Assembly (NCBI GenBank): GCA_964617065.1
Contig: CAZTVM010000003.1
Coordinates: forward strand, 1 to 42,875
Direction: 5' to 3'
Origin: JAVBNU01 sp964617065
GTDB lineage: Bacteria; Cyanobacteriota; Vampirovibrionia; Gastranaerophilales; Gastranaerophilaceae
DNA: 42,875 nt
The notes beneath the pieces were generated by a model. That model was not told the origin of the DNA. It searched no databases and worked only from the letters and a program-made list of their open reading frames with translations. This document shows positions 14,694 through 22,006 of this stretch, piece after piece (the stretch's first letter is position 1; each line of letters opens with the position of its first letter). The position numbers and the translations under genes are program-made.

Positions 14694-15854
14694 TCACATA
14701 TATTGTACTACAATTTTTTTCATATATTTATCTTCTAACAATTTTTTTAACTTTTTTATTACATTTTTTCTTATTTCGATTTCCACAGGTAACGTGGGGT
14801 CATAATGCGCCTGATTAATTTTGGCTCCAACCATAAAATTTATACAATCACTGTTAAGAAAGAAACGGACTAATTCGCCAGCAGCATCATCTGCGATGGC
14901 GCCATTTTTTTCTAAATATTCGACCGCTTTAGTTAATGTTAAAATACCTTCTGTAACTAAATCGACACCCTTCATGTACGAAATTGCAGGTAATTGCCCG
15001 TAACTCGAAGACACTGGACTTTCTATCGGAGCATTGAGCTCTCTTGATATTAGATTTGCTGTTGTTCCTCCACAAACAGCTTTTTTGCCATTGAATTCAG
15101 CAAAAATTCTTGCATAAAAACTGTCTTTGTCGGCTCTATATGGTGGACCTGTGAATACTAAAGATTTTCTCGGCTCTCTGCAATATACAGCCAAAGCCGA
15201 TATATCATCATTAGGCTTGTTATCAGGTTCCGATTGCTTAGCGAAATTTACAATTTTTTTTGATAAATGCCGACTTGATATTGATGGTCTAACTTGTAAT
15301 TCACTTAAAACAAAATCTATTAAACCCTCTCGTCTTACACCCAATTTAAGCCTTTGTGACCCTAAACCGGCTTGTGTAACGCCATCTGAACAAAAAATAA
15401 GTCTGTCTTCTTGCTGCAATTTAATATTATAAATATGCATATGCCTGTTTGGGAAAATTTTAGAAGTTATTACATCACAATCAGGAGCCATTACCTTATT
15501 ATCTCTAATCCAAACGAATTGTGGGTTTCCTTCTTCAACAATTTTCACATCTCCGTCATCATTATAATCCATCGCAGAAAATGTCGAATAACTAATTTTT
15601 CTCACCTTACAGACTGGCAAAGAGTTCATGATAATTTCGCATGATTTTTCTATATTAGACTCAGCCTCTATAAATTTTAAAAGCATGGTCGCAGTCATTC
15701 CAGCAAGTATATTAGCCTTTATACCACTACCTAAACCATCTGAAAGAACTGCAATCAGTCTGCCTGAGTCCGCATATCTTTTTGATAAAAAGAAATCGCC
15801 GTAAGCATTTTGACCATATTTTTTTTGTTGTGTGCAATTTATATCAACAAACAT
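14694..15854 (-). CDS. hfsC: SpoIIE/PP2C-type serine phosphatase, HfsC-like
   Basis: The first 230 residues form a PP2C-like SpoIIE domain with the metal-binding LSDGLGSGIKAN motif near residue 37 and CSDGVTQAG near 153. The remaining 155 residues are a separate alpha/beta region (starting about KSLVFTGPPYRADKD) that I do not recognise but that appears typical of Hfs-linked phosphatases. In Thermoanaerobacterium-type hfs operons a similar phosphatase gene accompanies the PAS hydrogenase. Its substrate is unknown. The start codon overlaps the hfsB stop in TAATG, so translation is coupled. Confidence 0.85.
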   Translation of the reverse strand: MFVDINCTQQKKYGQNAYGDFFLSKRYADSGRLIAVLSDGLGSGIKANILAGMTATMLLKFIEAESNIEKSCEIIMNSLPVCKVRKISYSTFSAMDYNDDGDVKIVEEGNPQFVWIRDNKVMAPDCDVITSKIFPNRHMHIYNIKLQQEDRLIFCSDGVTQAGLGSQRLKLGVRREGLIDFVLSELQVRPSISSRHLSKKIVNFAKQSEPDNKPNDDISALAVYCREPRKSLVFTGPPYRADKDSFYARIFAEFNGKKAVCGGTTANLISRELNAPIESPVSSSYGQLPAISYMKGVDLVTEGILTLTKAVEYLEKNGAIADDAAGELVRFFLNSDCINFMVGAKINQAHYDPTLPVEIEIRKNVIKKLKKLLEDKYMKKIVVQYM

Positions 15855-17575
15855 TACTTTTTGTCCTCATTGCTTTGAATGTCAAAATCTTCTGCTATAG
15901 AATTTAATAATAATTCCGTCTCAACCATGTGTTCACCCAGTAAACAAGCTATCTCCTGAACTGTAGAAATATTCTTTGAAATAACATCTTTAGCTTTCTG
16001 CGCTATTTTGCCTCTGTTCATTTCACTTTGAGTGACGTCAGTGATAATAGCACCCACTACCGCATTCTTTTCTACAGTAAATGCTATAATATCATACAAT
16101 TTTTTATTTATAAGATAATGCTCTTTATGTATATCCTTCCCTGTTTTTAAAGCTGACTTAAGCACATCGCCGAAATTCACTATTTTTTCTAAATAAGCGC
16201 CTTTTAAGCCTTCTTCTCGATCTTCAAATATTTCTGTCATTTCACCGCAAAACATTTTTATAAAAGCCTCATTGGTTTCAACTATTTTTAAATCATTATC
16301 GACCATTACCATGGCTGAAGGCATACATCTTAACAAAGCTGCGGCTTTTTGCATAGCAATTTTTCTCATATAAGAAACGCACATTGACGGTTCTGCTTCT
16401 CCTGAAAGCAATGCCCCTGCTAAATCACGACAAGTAGGATAGCCACAGCCACCACAATTCAATTCGTCTTCCTCTGTGTATTTCCCAATTTTTTCCATTG
16501 CTTTTATAATATCTTCTATCGGGTAAATTTTATTCTCTACAGGTTTCGCATCATAACTCGTTTCAACAACCACTGCAGGAGTTTGCGGTATAACTTCTCG
16601 TCTTTTAACATTGACTAAGATATCAGAATTAATCGAAATTCCTGATTTATTTGTTGAAACACAAGGACCATTGATGCACCCACTGTCACATCCAAGCGCT
16701 TCCACAAAAATTTTTCGTTCTGTTTGATTAGGCTCAAATCCCTGTAATGCTCTTTCAAATGTTTCTAATGAACTTATTGTCAAAAGTTGTGTGTCAGAAC
16801 TGACGCCAACAGCTTTAATAGTTTCATTCATTCCGCCTTCTATCGGATATAGTGCACCTTCATGAGAATTTTCCGGTACAAAATCATCATTCTCAGAAGT
16901 TTCTATTTCCGCCAAATTTATAAATTCTTCTTTTATCCAGTAATTTAGTTCCTCGAATGTCAAAGCTACATCAATCAATTCAGGATGCTTAGCAGATTCG
17001 TTTTTTTTCGCTATACAAGGTCCTATAAAAACGACCGAAATATCATTTCCATACAAATCTTTTAACATTTTAGCATGTGTCAACGCCGGCGATGCCAACT
17101 TCGTAATATTTTGCACAAATCTCGGATTATACAATCTTATATAATCAACTATTACAGGACAAGCACTTGAAATATATAAACCATTATCGACGTTTTTTAA
17201 CATTTCTGCAGTTTTGATTGAAACTTCTTGAGCTCCTAATGCTGTTTCAGAAACAGCACTAAAACCCAATTTTTTCAATAAAGCAACTATCTTATTTTGC
17301 GATAAATCATACACTCCTGCCCAAGTCGGTGCTAAAGAAACTATAACCTTTTTTTGTGCGATAAATAATGTCTTAACCTTATCTATATCATAACGTATTC
17401 TTTTTGCGTTTGAAGGACATGCCTTCACACAATGACCGCAAGCTATACATTTCTTATCCAATACCGAAGCGTGAGAATTCTTTATTTTGATAGCCTTGAC
17501 ATGACATTCTCTGACACAGCGATAACAATCATGACATTCGTTTTTCAAAGTATAAACAGGATACAACTCATTCAT
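15854..17575 (-). CDS. hfsB: Sensory-type [FeFe] hydrogenase with PAS domain, HfsB/HydS-like
   Basis: Domains in order are two [4Fe-4S] sites (CHDCYRCVREC at 14-24 and CIACGHCVKACP at 43-54), an H-cluster domain (about 75-325), a further cluster domain (CGGCGYPTC at 374-382 with Cys399) and a PAS domain (about 412-515). The H-cluster ligands are L1 SSACP (Cys139), L2 GPCIAKK (Cys187) and L3 ALGCDSGC (Cys296, Cys300). The residue before Cys139 is Ala138, where catalytic enzymes have the proton-relay Cys. The same change is known in sensory hydrogenases such as HydS. With the PAS domain and the adjacent phosphatase it probably senses H2 or redox state rather than making H2. Confidence 0.87.
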   Translation of the reverse strand: MNELYPVYTLKNECHDCYRCVRECHVKAIKIKNSHASVLDKKCIACGHCVKACPSNAKRIRYDIDKVKTLFIAQKKVIVSLAPTWAGVYDLSQNKIVALLKKLGFSAVSETALGAQEVSIKTAEMLKNVDNGLYISSACPVIVDYIRLYNPRFVQNITKLASPALTHAKMLKDLYGNDISVVFIGPCIAKKNESAKHPELIDVALTFEELNYWIKEEFINLAEIETSENDDFVPENSHEGALYPIEGGMNETIKAVGVSSDTQLLTISSLETFERALQGFEPNQTERKIFVEALGCDSGCINGPCVSTNKSGISINSDILVNVKRREVIPQTPAVVVETSYDAKPVENKIYPIEDIIKAMEKIGKYTEEDELNCGGCGYPTCRDLAGALLSGEAEPSMCVSYMRKIAMQKAAALLRCMPSAMVMVDNDLKIVETNEAFIKMFCGEMTEIFEDREEGLKGAYLEKIVNFGDVLKSALKTGKDIHKEHYLINKKLYDIIAFTVEKNAVVGAIITDVTQSEMNRGKIAQKAKDVISKNISTVQEIACLLGEHMVETELLLNSIAEDFDIQSNEDKK

Positions 17576-17576
17576 A

Positions 17577-17810
17577 TTATAATTCCTTTAACACATCTGC
17601 CAATTTTTCCCTTGTTATTTGATTATATTCTACGTCATTTATTATAACATTTGGACCTGATGCACATTTTCCTTCGCAACGGGCGCCAACAAGCTCTATG
17701 TCCGCTTCAAGATTGTTTTCTTTTATAAATTTTTCAATAAATTCAAGATTTTCAACATTACCTCTTGCGAAACAAGAACTTCCCATACATATTTTTATTT
17801 TTGATTTCAT
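17577..17810 (-). CDS. hfsA: [2Fe-2S] thioredoxin-fold ferredoxin, HfsA-like
   Basis: The product is 77 residues, with ligand pairs CMGSSC (Cys8, Cys13) and CEGKC (about Cys45, Cys49), the arrangement of the NuoE-type [2Fe-2S] fold. It overlaps the rex stop codon (ATGA) and ends 1 base before hfsB, so it is translated between them. In hfs operons this small protein precedes the PAS-hydrogenase. It is most likely the electron-transfer partner of HfsB. Confidence 0.85.
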   Translation of the reverse strand: MKSKIKICMGSSCFARGNVENLEFIEKFIKENNLEADIELVGARCEGKCASGPNVIINDVEYNQITREKLADVLKEL

Positions 17811-18436
17811 TCGTTTTCCTTTAATTTTTTGTCCATGGTAAATTGTAAAAAATTACCCATAAGGTTTTCATTCCAAACTTGAACATCACTGGGTAAATCC
17901 AATATTCTGGATGAAAAATTCCATATATACTTTATGCCGGAATTTACCAAAAAATCCGCAACCTCCTGTGCATGATTATTTGGCACAGTAAGTACTACAA
18001 TTTCTACGTTGAGTCGCTCTTTTAAATTTGGCAATTTGGAAATATGAAAAATCTGTTTTTCGTTTATTGTCATTCCTACTTTAAGCGGATCATTGTCAAA
18101 AAGCGCCAACACGTTTAAACCGTAACTTTTAAAATCATTGTATTTTGCAAGTGCAAAACCTAAATTCCCTGAACCTACTATAAAAACATCTTTAATGTTT
18201 TCAAAACCTAAAGTTCGCTCTATAGATAATTTAAGTTCATGAACATCATAACCGACTTTACACTTGCCAATGTTATTCAACAAAGCCACATCTTTTCTGA
18301 CCTGCGAATCATCAATCCTCAACAAATTCGCTATCTGCGGACTCGTTATGTACTGGACATCTTTTTTCGCATAATCTTCTAAAATACAATGATATAAAGT
18401 TAAACGATTTATTGTTTTGTCTGAAATATTGCTCAT
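17807..18436 (-). CDS. rex: Redox-sensing transcriptional repressor Rex
   Basis: Rex dimers bind DNA when NAD+ is high and release it when NADH rises. The 209-residue product has an N-terminal winged helix (about 1-75, with the DDSQVRKDVALL recognition region), a Rossmann NAD(H) site VGSGNLGFA near residues 87-95 and a C-terminal helix for domain swapping. The ATG at 18436 is chosen: it lies 7 bases after the adhE stop, has an AGG upstream and gives the normal family length. The frame extends to 18490 inside adhE. Rex typically represses adhE and hydrogenase genes, and here it is co-transcribed with both. Confidence 0.93.
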   Translation of the reverse strand: MSNISDKTINRLTLYHCILEDYAKKDVQYITSPQIANLLRIDDSQVRKDVALLNNIGKCKVGYDVHELKLSIERTLGFENIKDVFIVGSGNLGFALAKYNDFKSYGLNVLALFDNDPLKVGMTINEKQIFHISKLPNLKERLNVEIVVLTVPNNHAQEVADFLVNSGIKYIWNFSSRILDLPSDVQVWNENLMGNFLQFTMDKKLKENE

Positions 18437-18443
18437 CCTTCGC

Positions 18444-21077
18444 CTATATTGTTCCTTGGTAAGCTTTAATATACAAGTCTTTGATTTCACTCATTAGCGG
18501 ATAAGCAGGGTTAGCACCCGTACATTGATCATCAAATGCCAATTCAACAAGCTCATCAAGTTTCGCATTAAAATCTTTTTCACTCACACCTGCTTCTTTT
18601 ATTGAAAGCGGAATATTCAATTCTTTTTTCAATTTCGTAATCGCATTAATAAGCAAATCAACTTTTTCTTCATCATTTTTACCGCCTAAGCCAAGTTCAT
18701 CAGCAACTTGTCCGTATTTTGCTTTTGCATTCGGATATTTATATTGTGGGAAAGCACATTGTTTCTTAGGGCAATCATTTGCATTATATTTGATAATTTG
18801 ATTGATAATCAACGCATTTGCTATACCATGCGGCAAATTAAATGCCGCTCCCAACTTATGAGCCATCGAATGACACAAGCCTAAAAATGCGTTTGCAAAA
18901 GCCATACCTGCTAACGTTGAAGCATAATGTATCTTTTCACGAGCTATCGGGTCATCTTTGCCATTATTATAAGAGCGAGGTAAATAACGGAAAATCAATT
19001 TTGTCGCCTCTAACGCAGGTGAGTTCGTGAAATTCGTAGCCAACGCTGATACATAAGCTTCTAATGCATGCGTCAACGCATCTATACCTGAGGCTGCACA
19101 TAATCCCTTCGGCATTGAATCTACAAAATTAGGGTCAATGATTGCCATATTTGGAGTTAAAGCATAATCCGCTATAGGGTACTTAATATGTGTTTCACTA
19201 TCAGTAATTACAGCAAATGGTGTAACTTCAGAACCTGTACCTGATGTCGTTGGGATTGCTACCAACTTCGCCTTTTGTCCTAATTCAGGAATATCACAAA
19301 TACGTTTTCTTATATCCATAAAACGCATTGCTATATCGTCAAATACTGTGTCAGGTTGCTCATACATGAGCCACATTATTTTTGCTGCATCTATCGGAGA
19401 ACCCCCACCCAACGCAATTATCACGTCAGGCTCGTAAGCCCTCAACATAATTAAAGCTTCTTTGATTGTAGCCGTCGTCGGATCCGGTTTTACATCAAAA
19501 TACATTTGGTAATCTATTCCAATTTCTTCTAAAACATTCGTTACCTGCGCTGTAGTTCCTGAATTAAATAAATATCTGTCAGTTACTATAAATGCACGCT
19601 TTTTCCCTTTTAATTCTCGCAACNNNNNNNNNNGCAACGCTAAATCTGTTGCCCCTCTTTTGAAATAAACTTTCGGCGGAACTTTGAACCACAACATATT
19701 TTCTCTCCTTTCAGCAACAGTTTTATAATTCAATAAATGCTTAACACCAACATTTTCACTCACTGCGTTGCCGCCCCATGAACCGCAACCTAACGTCAAT
19801 GATGGCTCTAATCTGAAATTGTATAAATCTCCTATACCACCTTGTGTAGAAGGGCTGTTTATAAGTATACGACCGGTGTGCAATTTATTCGCAAAGAAAT
19901 TTATTCTCTCTTTTTTACGCTCATCAGTATATAATACTGACGTATGTCCTGCCCCACCTAATTCCACCAATTGATAAGCTTTTTCAACTGCATCTTCAAA
20001 TGTCTTCGCTTTATACAACGCTATTACAGGAGAAAGTTTTTCATGCGCAAATTCTTCTTCTAAAGCGACTTTCGTTGCTTCTCCTGCTAAAATTTTTGCA
20101 CTTTCAGGAACATCAATCCCTGCCATTTTGGCTATAACACTAGCTGGTTGACCAACTATCGCAGGTGATAACTTTCCTTCTGGGAACATTACTTTGCCGA
20201 CTTTTTCTTTTTCCACCTTATTCAAAATATACGCACCACGAAGCCTTAATTCTTTTTTCACCGCTTCGTAAACTTCATCAAGAATAACAATTGATTGCTC
20301 TGACGCACATATCATACCGTTGTCGAAAGTTTTTGACATTAAAATAGACGATACCGCCATTTGAATATCAGCTGTTTCATCAATAATAGCAGGAGTATTT
20401 CCGGCGCCTACTCCTAAAGCAGGTTTGCCTGAAGAATAAGCCGCTTTTACCATGCCAGGTCCTCCTGTAGCCAAAATAGTAGCTATATCTTCGTGATGCA
20501 ATAGCTGATTGGTCAATTCTATAGAAGGTGCGTCTATCCAACCTATTATATTTTCAGGCGCTCCTGCTTTCACAGCTGCGTCTAAAACTATTTTTGCAGC
20601 AGCTATCGTGGATTTTTTAGCTCTTGGATGTGGTGAAAAAATTATTGCATTTCCTGTTTTTAATGCTATTAATGACTTGAAAATCGCCGTAGATGTAGGA
20701 TTTGTCGTAGGAACAATACCTGCTATAACACCCAAAGGCTCAGCAACAATCTTTATTCCGTTTGTCTTGTCTTCTTTTATTACACCTCTGGTCTTTGCAC
20801 CTTTATGCTTATTATATATGTATTCGGACGCAAAATGGTTTTTGATTACTTTGTCTTCTAATACACCCATGCCTGTTTCTTCTACAGCCATCTTAGCAAG
20901 CGAAATTCTCTCTTTGTTCGCAGCGATAGACGCAGCTTTAAAAATTTTGTCTACGTCTTCTTGCGAAAATTTAGCGTACACTTCTTGTGCATTTTTTACT
21001 TTTGCAACTAAGACGTCCAACGCTTCTGCGCTATCAGTCAAAACGTCTGTTCGATTTTCTTCTTTTTTCGGTTTCAT
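18444..21077 (-). CDS. adhE: Bifunctional acetaldehyde-CoA/alcohol dehydrogenase (AdhE), interrupted by a short N gap
   Basis: AdhE reduces acetyl-CoA to acetaldehyde and then ethanol, reoxidising two NADH, and usually forms cytosolic filaments (spirosomes). The N-terminal aldehyde dehydrogenase half carries the nucleophile Cys257 in NGMICASEQS and a Gly-rich GVGAGNTPA stretch. The C-terminal iron alcohol dehydrogenase half has GGGSPIDAAKI and the iron-ligand regions DALTHALEAY and GLCHSMAHKLG through LPHG. Ten Ns at 19624-19633 lie in the linker between halves. Removing them with one copy of the duplicated 5-bp flank restores DLALRELKG, in frame, giving 872 residues. AAGGAG lies 9 bases before the ATG. 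It is the first gene of the adhE-rex-hfs operon. Confidence 0.95.
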   Translation of the reverse strand: MKPKKEENRTDVLTDSAEALDVLVAKVKNAQEVYAKFSQEDVDKIFKAASIAANKERISLAKMAVEETGMGVLEDKVIKNHFASEYIYNKHKGAKTRGVIKEDKTNGIKIVAEPLGVIAGIVPTTNPTSTAIFKSLIALKTGNAIIFSPHPRAKKSTIAAAKIVLDAAVKAGAPENIIGWIDAPSIELTNQLLHHEDIATILATGGPGMVKAAYSSGKPALGVGAGNTPAIIDETADIQMAVSSILMSKTFDNGMICASEQSIVILDEVYEAVKKELRLRGAYILNKVEKEKVGKVMFPEGKLSPAIVGQPASVIAKMAGIDVPESAKILAGEATKVALEEEFAHEKLSPVIALYKAKTFEDAVEKAYQLVELGGAGHTSVLYTDERKKERINFFANKLHTGRILINSPSTQGGIGDLYNFRLEPSLTLGCGSWGGNAVSENVGVKHLLNYKTVAERRENMLWFKVPPKVYFKRGATDLALXXXXLRELKGKKRAFIVTDRYLFNSGTTAQVTNVLEEIGIDYQMYFDVKPDPTTATIKEALIMLRAYEPDVIIALGGGSPIDAAKIMWLMYEQPDTVFDDIAMRFMDIRKRICDIPELGQKAKLVAIPTTSGTGSEVTPFAVITDSETHIKYPIADYALTPNMAIIDPNFVDSMPKGLCAASGIDALTHALEAYVSALATNFTNSPALEATKLIFRYLPRSYNNGKDDPIAREKIHYASTLAGMAFANAFLGLCHSMAHKLGAAFNLPHGIANALIINQIIKYNANDCPKKQCAFPQYKYPNAKAKYGQVADELGLGGKNDEEKVDLLINAITKLKKELNIPLSIKEAGVSEKDFNAKLDELVELAFDDQCTGANPAYPLMSEIKDLYIKAYQGTI
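19624..19633. other. 10-N assembly gap inside adhE, probably spurious
   Basis: Ten Ns are flanked on both sides by GCAAC. Collapsing the gap plus one flank copy (15 bases) gives an uninterrupted adhE frame reading DLALRELK, which matches the usual AdhE linker. The Ns therefore look like a scaffold placeholder between overlapping contigs, not missing DNA. Confidence 0.85.
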
Positions 21078-21115
21078 CTTTTTATCTCCTTATCGTGATT
21101 AATTTCACTATTTAT

Positions 21116-21144
21116 AGTTTAAATCTGTAAAATATATTTGTCAA
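21116..21144 (-). promoter_or_regulatory. Probable promoter of the adhE-rex-hfs operon
   Basis: On the - strand a perfect TTGACA (21144-21139) is followed after 17 bases by TAAACT (21121-21116). A TATAAA further down (from about 21115) is an alternative -10 but at a 22-base spacing. The expected start gives a leader of about 30 bases with AAGGAG before the adhE ATG. Confidence 0.55.
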
Positions 21145-21176
21145 TACATTCTAAAAGCCAAACTTTACATTTTTTA

Positions 21177-21198
21177 AATAATGATTTTTATCACAATT
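21177..21198. promoter_or_regulatory. Candidate Rex operator upstream of adhE
   Basis: An imperfect palindrome centred at 21187/21188 reads TTGTGAT-AAAA-ATCATTATT on the - strand. Seven of nine positions per arm pair. It resembles Rex sites of the form TTGTGAA/TTGTTAA-N4-inverted. It lies about 33 bases upstream of the -35 box, further than usual for direct occlusion, so the assignment is tentative. Confidence 0.4.
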
Positions 21199-21231
21199 AA
21201 AATATGATATCGTGCCTTGTATCACGACATC
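21199..21231 (-). terminator. Possible terminator after acpS
   Basis: Just after the acpS stop the - strand RNA can form a 9-bp stem (GATGTCGTG with CACGATATC, one G-U pair) around an 8-base loop, followed by the weak T-rich tail ATATTTTAATT. On DNA this is an inverted repeat at 21206-21214 and 21223-21231 and could alternatively be a protein-binding site. Confidence 0.45.
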
Positions 21232-21239
21232 ATTCACAA

Positions 21240-21626
21240 TTAAGCTCGTATTATAATTACATTAGCAACAGCCTTGTCTCGACAATGAGATAGGCTAATT
21301 TTTGCACATAAATTTTGGCAATTTTTATTTAAAAATTTTAATTGAGGCACTTGATTTTCGTTGTGGTAGATTTCTATTTCGTTAAAGCTTACAGCTTGTA
21401 GTCCTAATCCGCAAAGTGCTTTATAAACAGCCTCTTTTGCACAAAACCTTACAGCTAAATGTTTCGCTGGAGATTTCGTTTTAAAACTATAGTTCAACTC
21501 TACGTCTGTATATACACCCAGTTTTTCGGCAAAGGAACGATTTAACGCATACTTATTAAATCGAGCGATGCTTTCAATATCGACTCCAACAGAAATATTA
21601 TCAAAAATATTATGAATACATACCAT
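21240..21626 (-). CDS. acpS: Holo-[acyl-carrier-protein] synthase (AcpS)
   Basis: AcpS transfers the phosphopantetheine arm of CoA to apo-ACP. The magnesium-binding motifs are present: VGVDIESIARF near the N-terminus and FCAKEAVYKAL in the middle. The chosen ATG at 21626 gives 128 residues, the normal size. The open frame extends to 21734 but that extension lies inside rsfS and resembles nothing in the family. No clear ribosome site precedes 21626, so translation is probably coupled to rsfS, which it overlaps by 17 bases. It is the last gene of ftsH-rsfS-acpS. Confidence 0.9.
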   Translation of the reverse strand: MVCIHNIFDNISVGVDIESIARFNKYALNRSFAEKLGVYTDVELNYSFKTKSPAKHLAVRFCAKEAVYKALCGLGLQAVSFNEIEIYHNENQVPQLKFLNKNCQNLCAKISLSHCRDKAVANVIIIRA

Positions 21627-22002
21627 ATTCTTTTGATTCTTCCAGCCAGTCGGCTTCTTTGATTGTAAAAGCATGTGACCAAAATTTTTCGATTGCATAA
21701 GTTTCTCGTTCTTCTGTATGTAGGACATGAACAATTACATCACCGTAGTCCAACAAATTCCAACGATTTTTTGCATCATTTTCATCGCCTGCTGGAATTC
21801 GCTCGAATGTTTGTTTAATTTTATCTCGGACAGCGTAGGTCAAAGCCTTGACCTGAGTAGTTGTATCGGCAGAAACAATCACAAAATAATCTGCAAGAAC
21901 AGATATTTTGCTGATATCCAAAATTGAAATATTTTTGCCTTTTTTGTCATCGAGAGACCTTGCTATCACACAAGCCAATTTATATGAAGATATTTCTTTC
22001 AA
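21610..22002 (-). CDS. rsfS: Ribosomal silencing factor RsfS (Iojap family)
   Basis: RsfS binds ribosomal protein uL14 and blocks subunit joining during starvation. The 130-residue protein has the Iojap pattern ISVLADYFVIVSADTTTQVK followed by WNLLDYGDVIVHVLHTEERE and YAIEKFW. The start codon is TTG at 22002, with AAAGGAG 8 bases upstream, inside the end of ftsH. The gap to ftsH is 4 bases and the 3' end overlaps acpS, so the three genes are translated in series. Confidence 0.93.
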   Translation of the reverse strand: MKEISSYKLACVIARSLDDKKGKNISILDISKISVLADYFVIVSADTTTQVKALTYAVRDKIKQTFERIPAGDENDAKNRWNLLDYGDVIVHVLHTEERETYAIEKFWSHAFTIKEADWLEESKEYGMYS

Positions 22003-22006
22003 ATGA

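Noticed and set aside
18436..18490. Longer Rex starting inside adhE
   Set aside because: The 18 extra residues lack a ribosome site and overlap adhE; the ATG at 18436 gives the normal family length.
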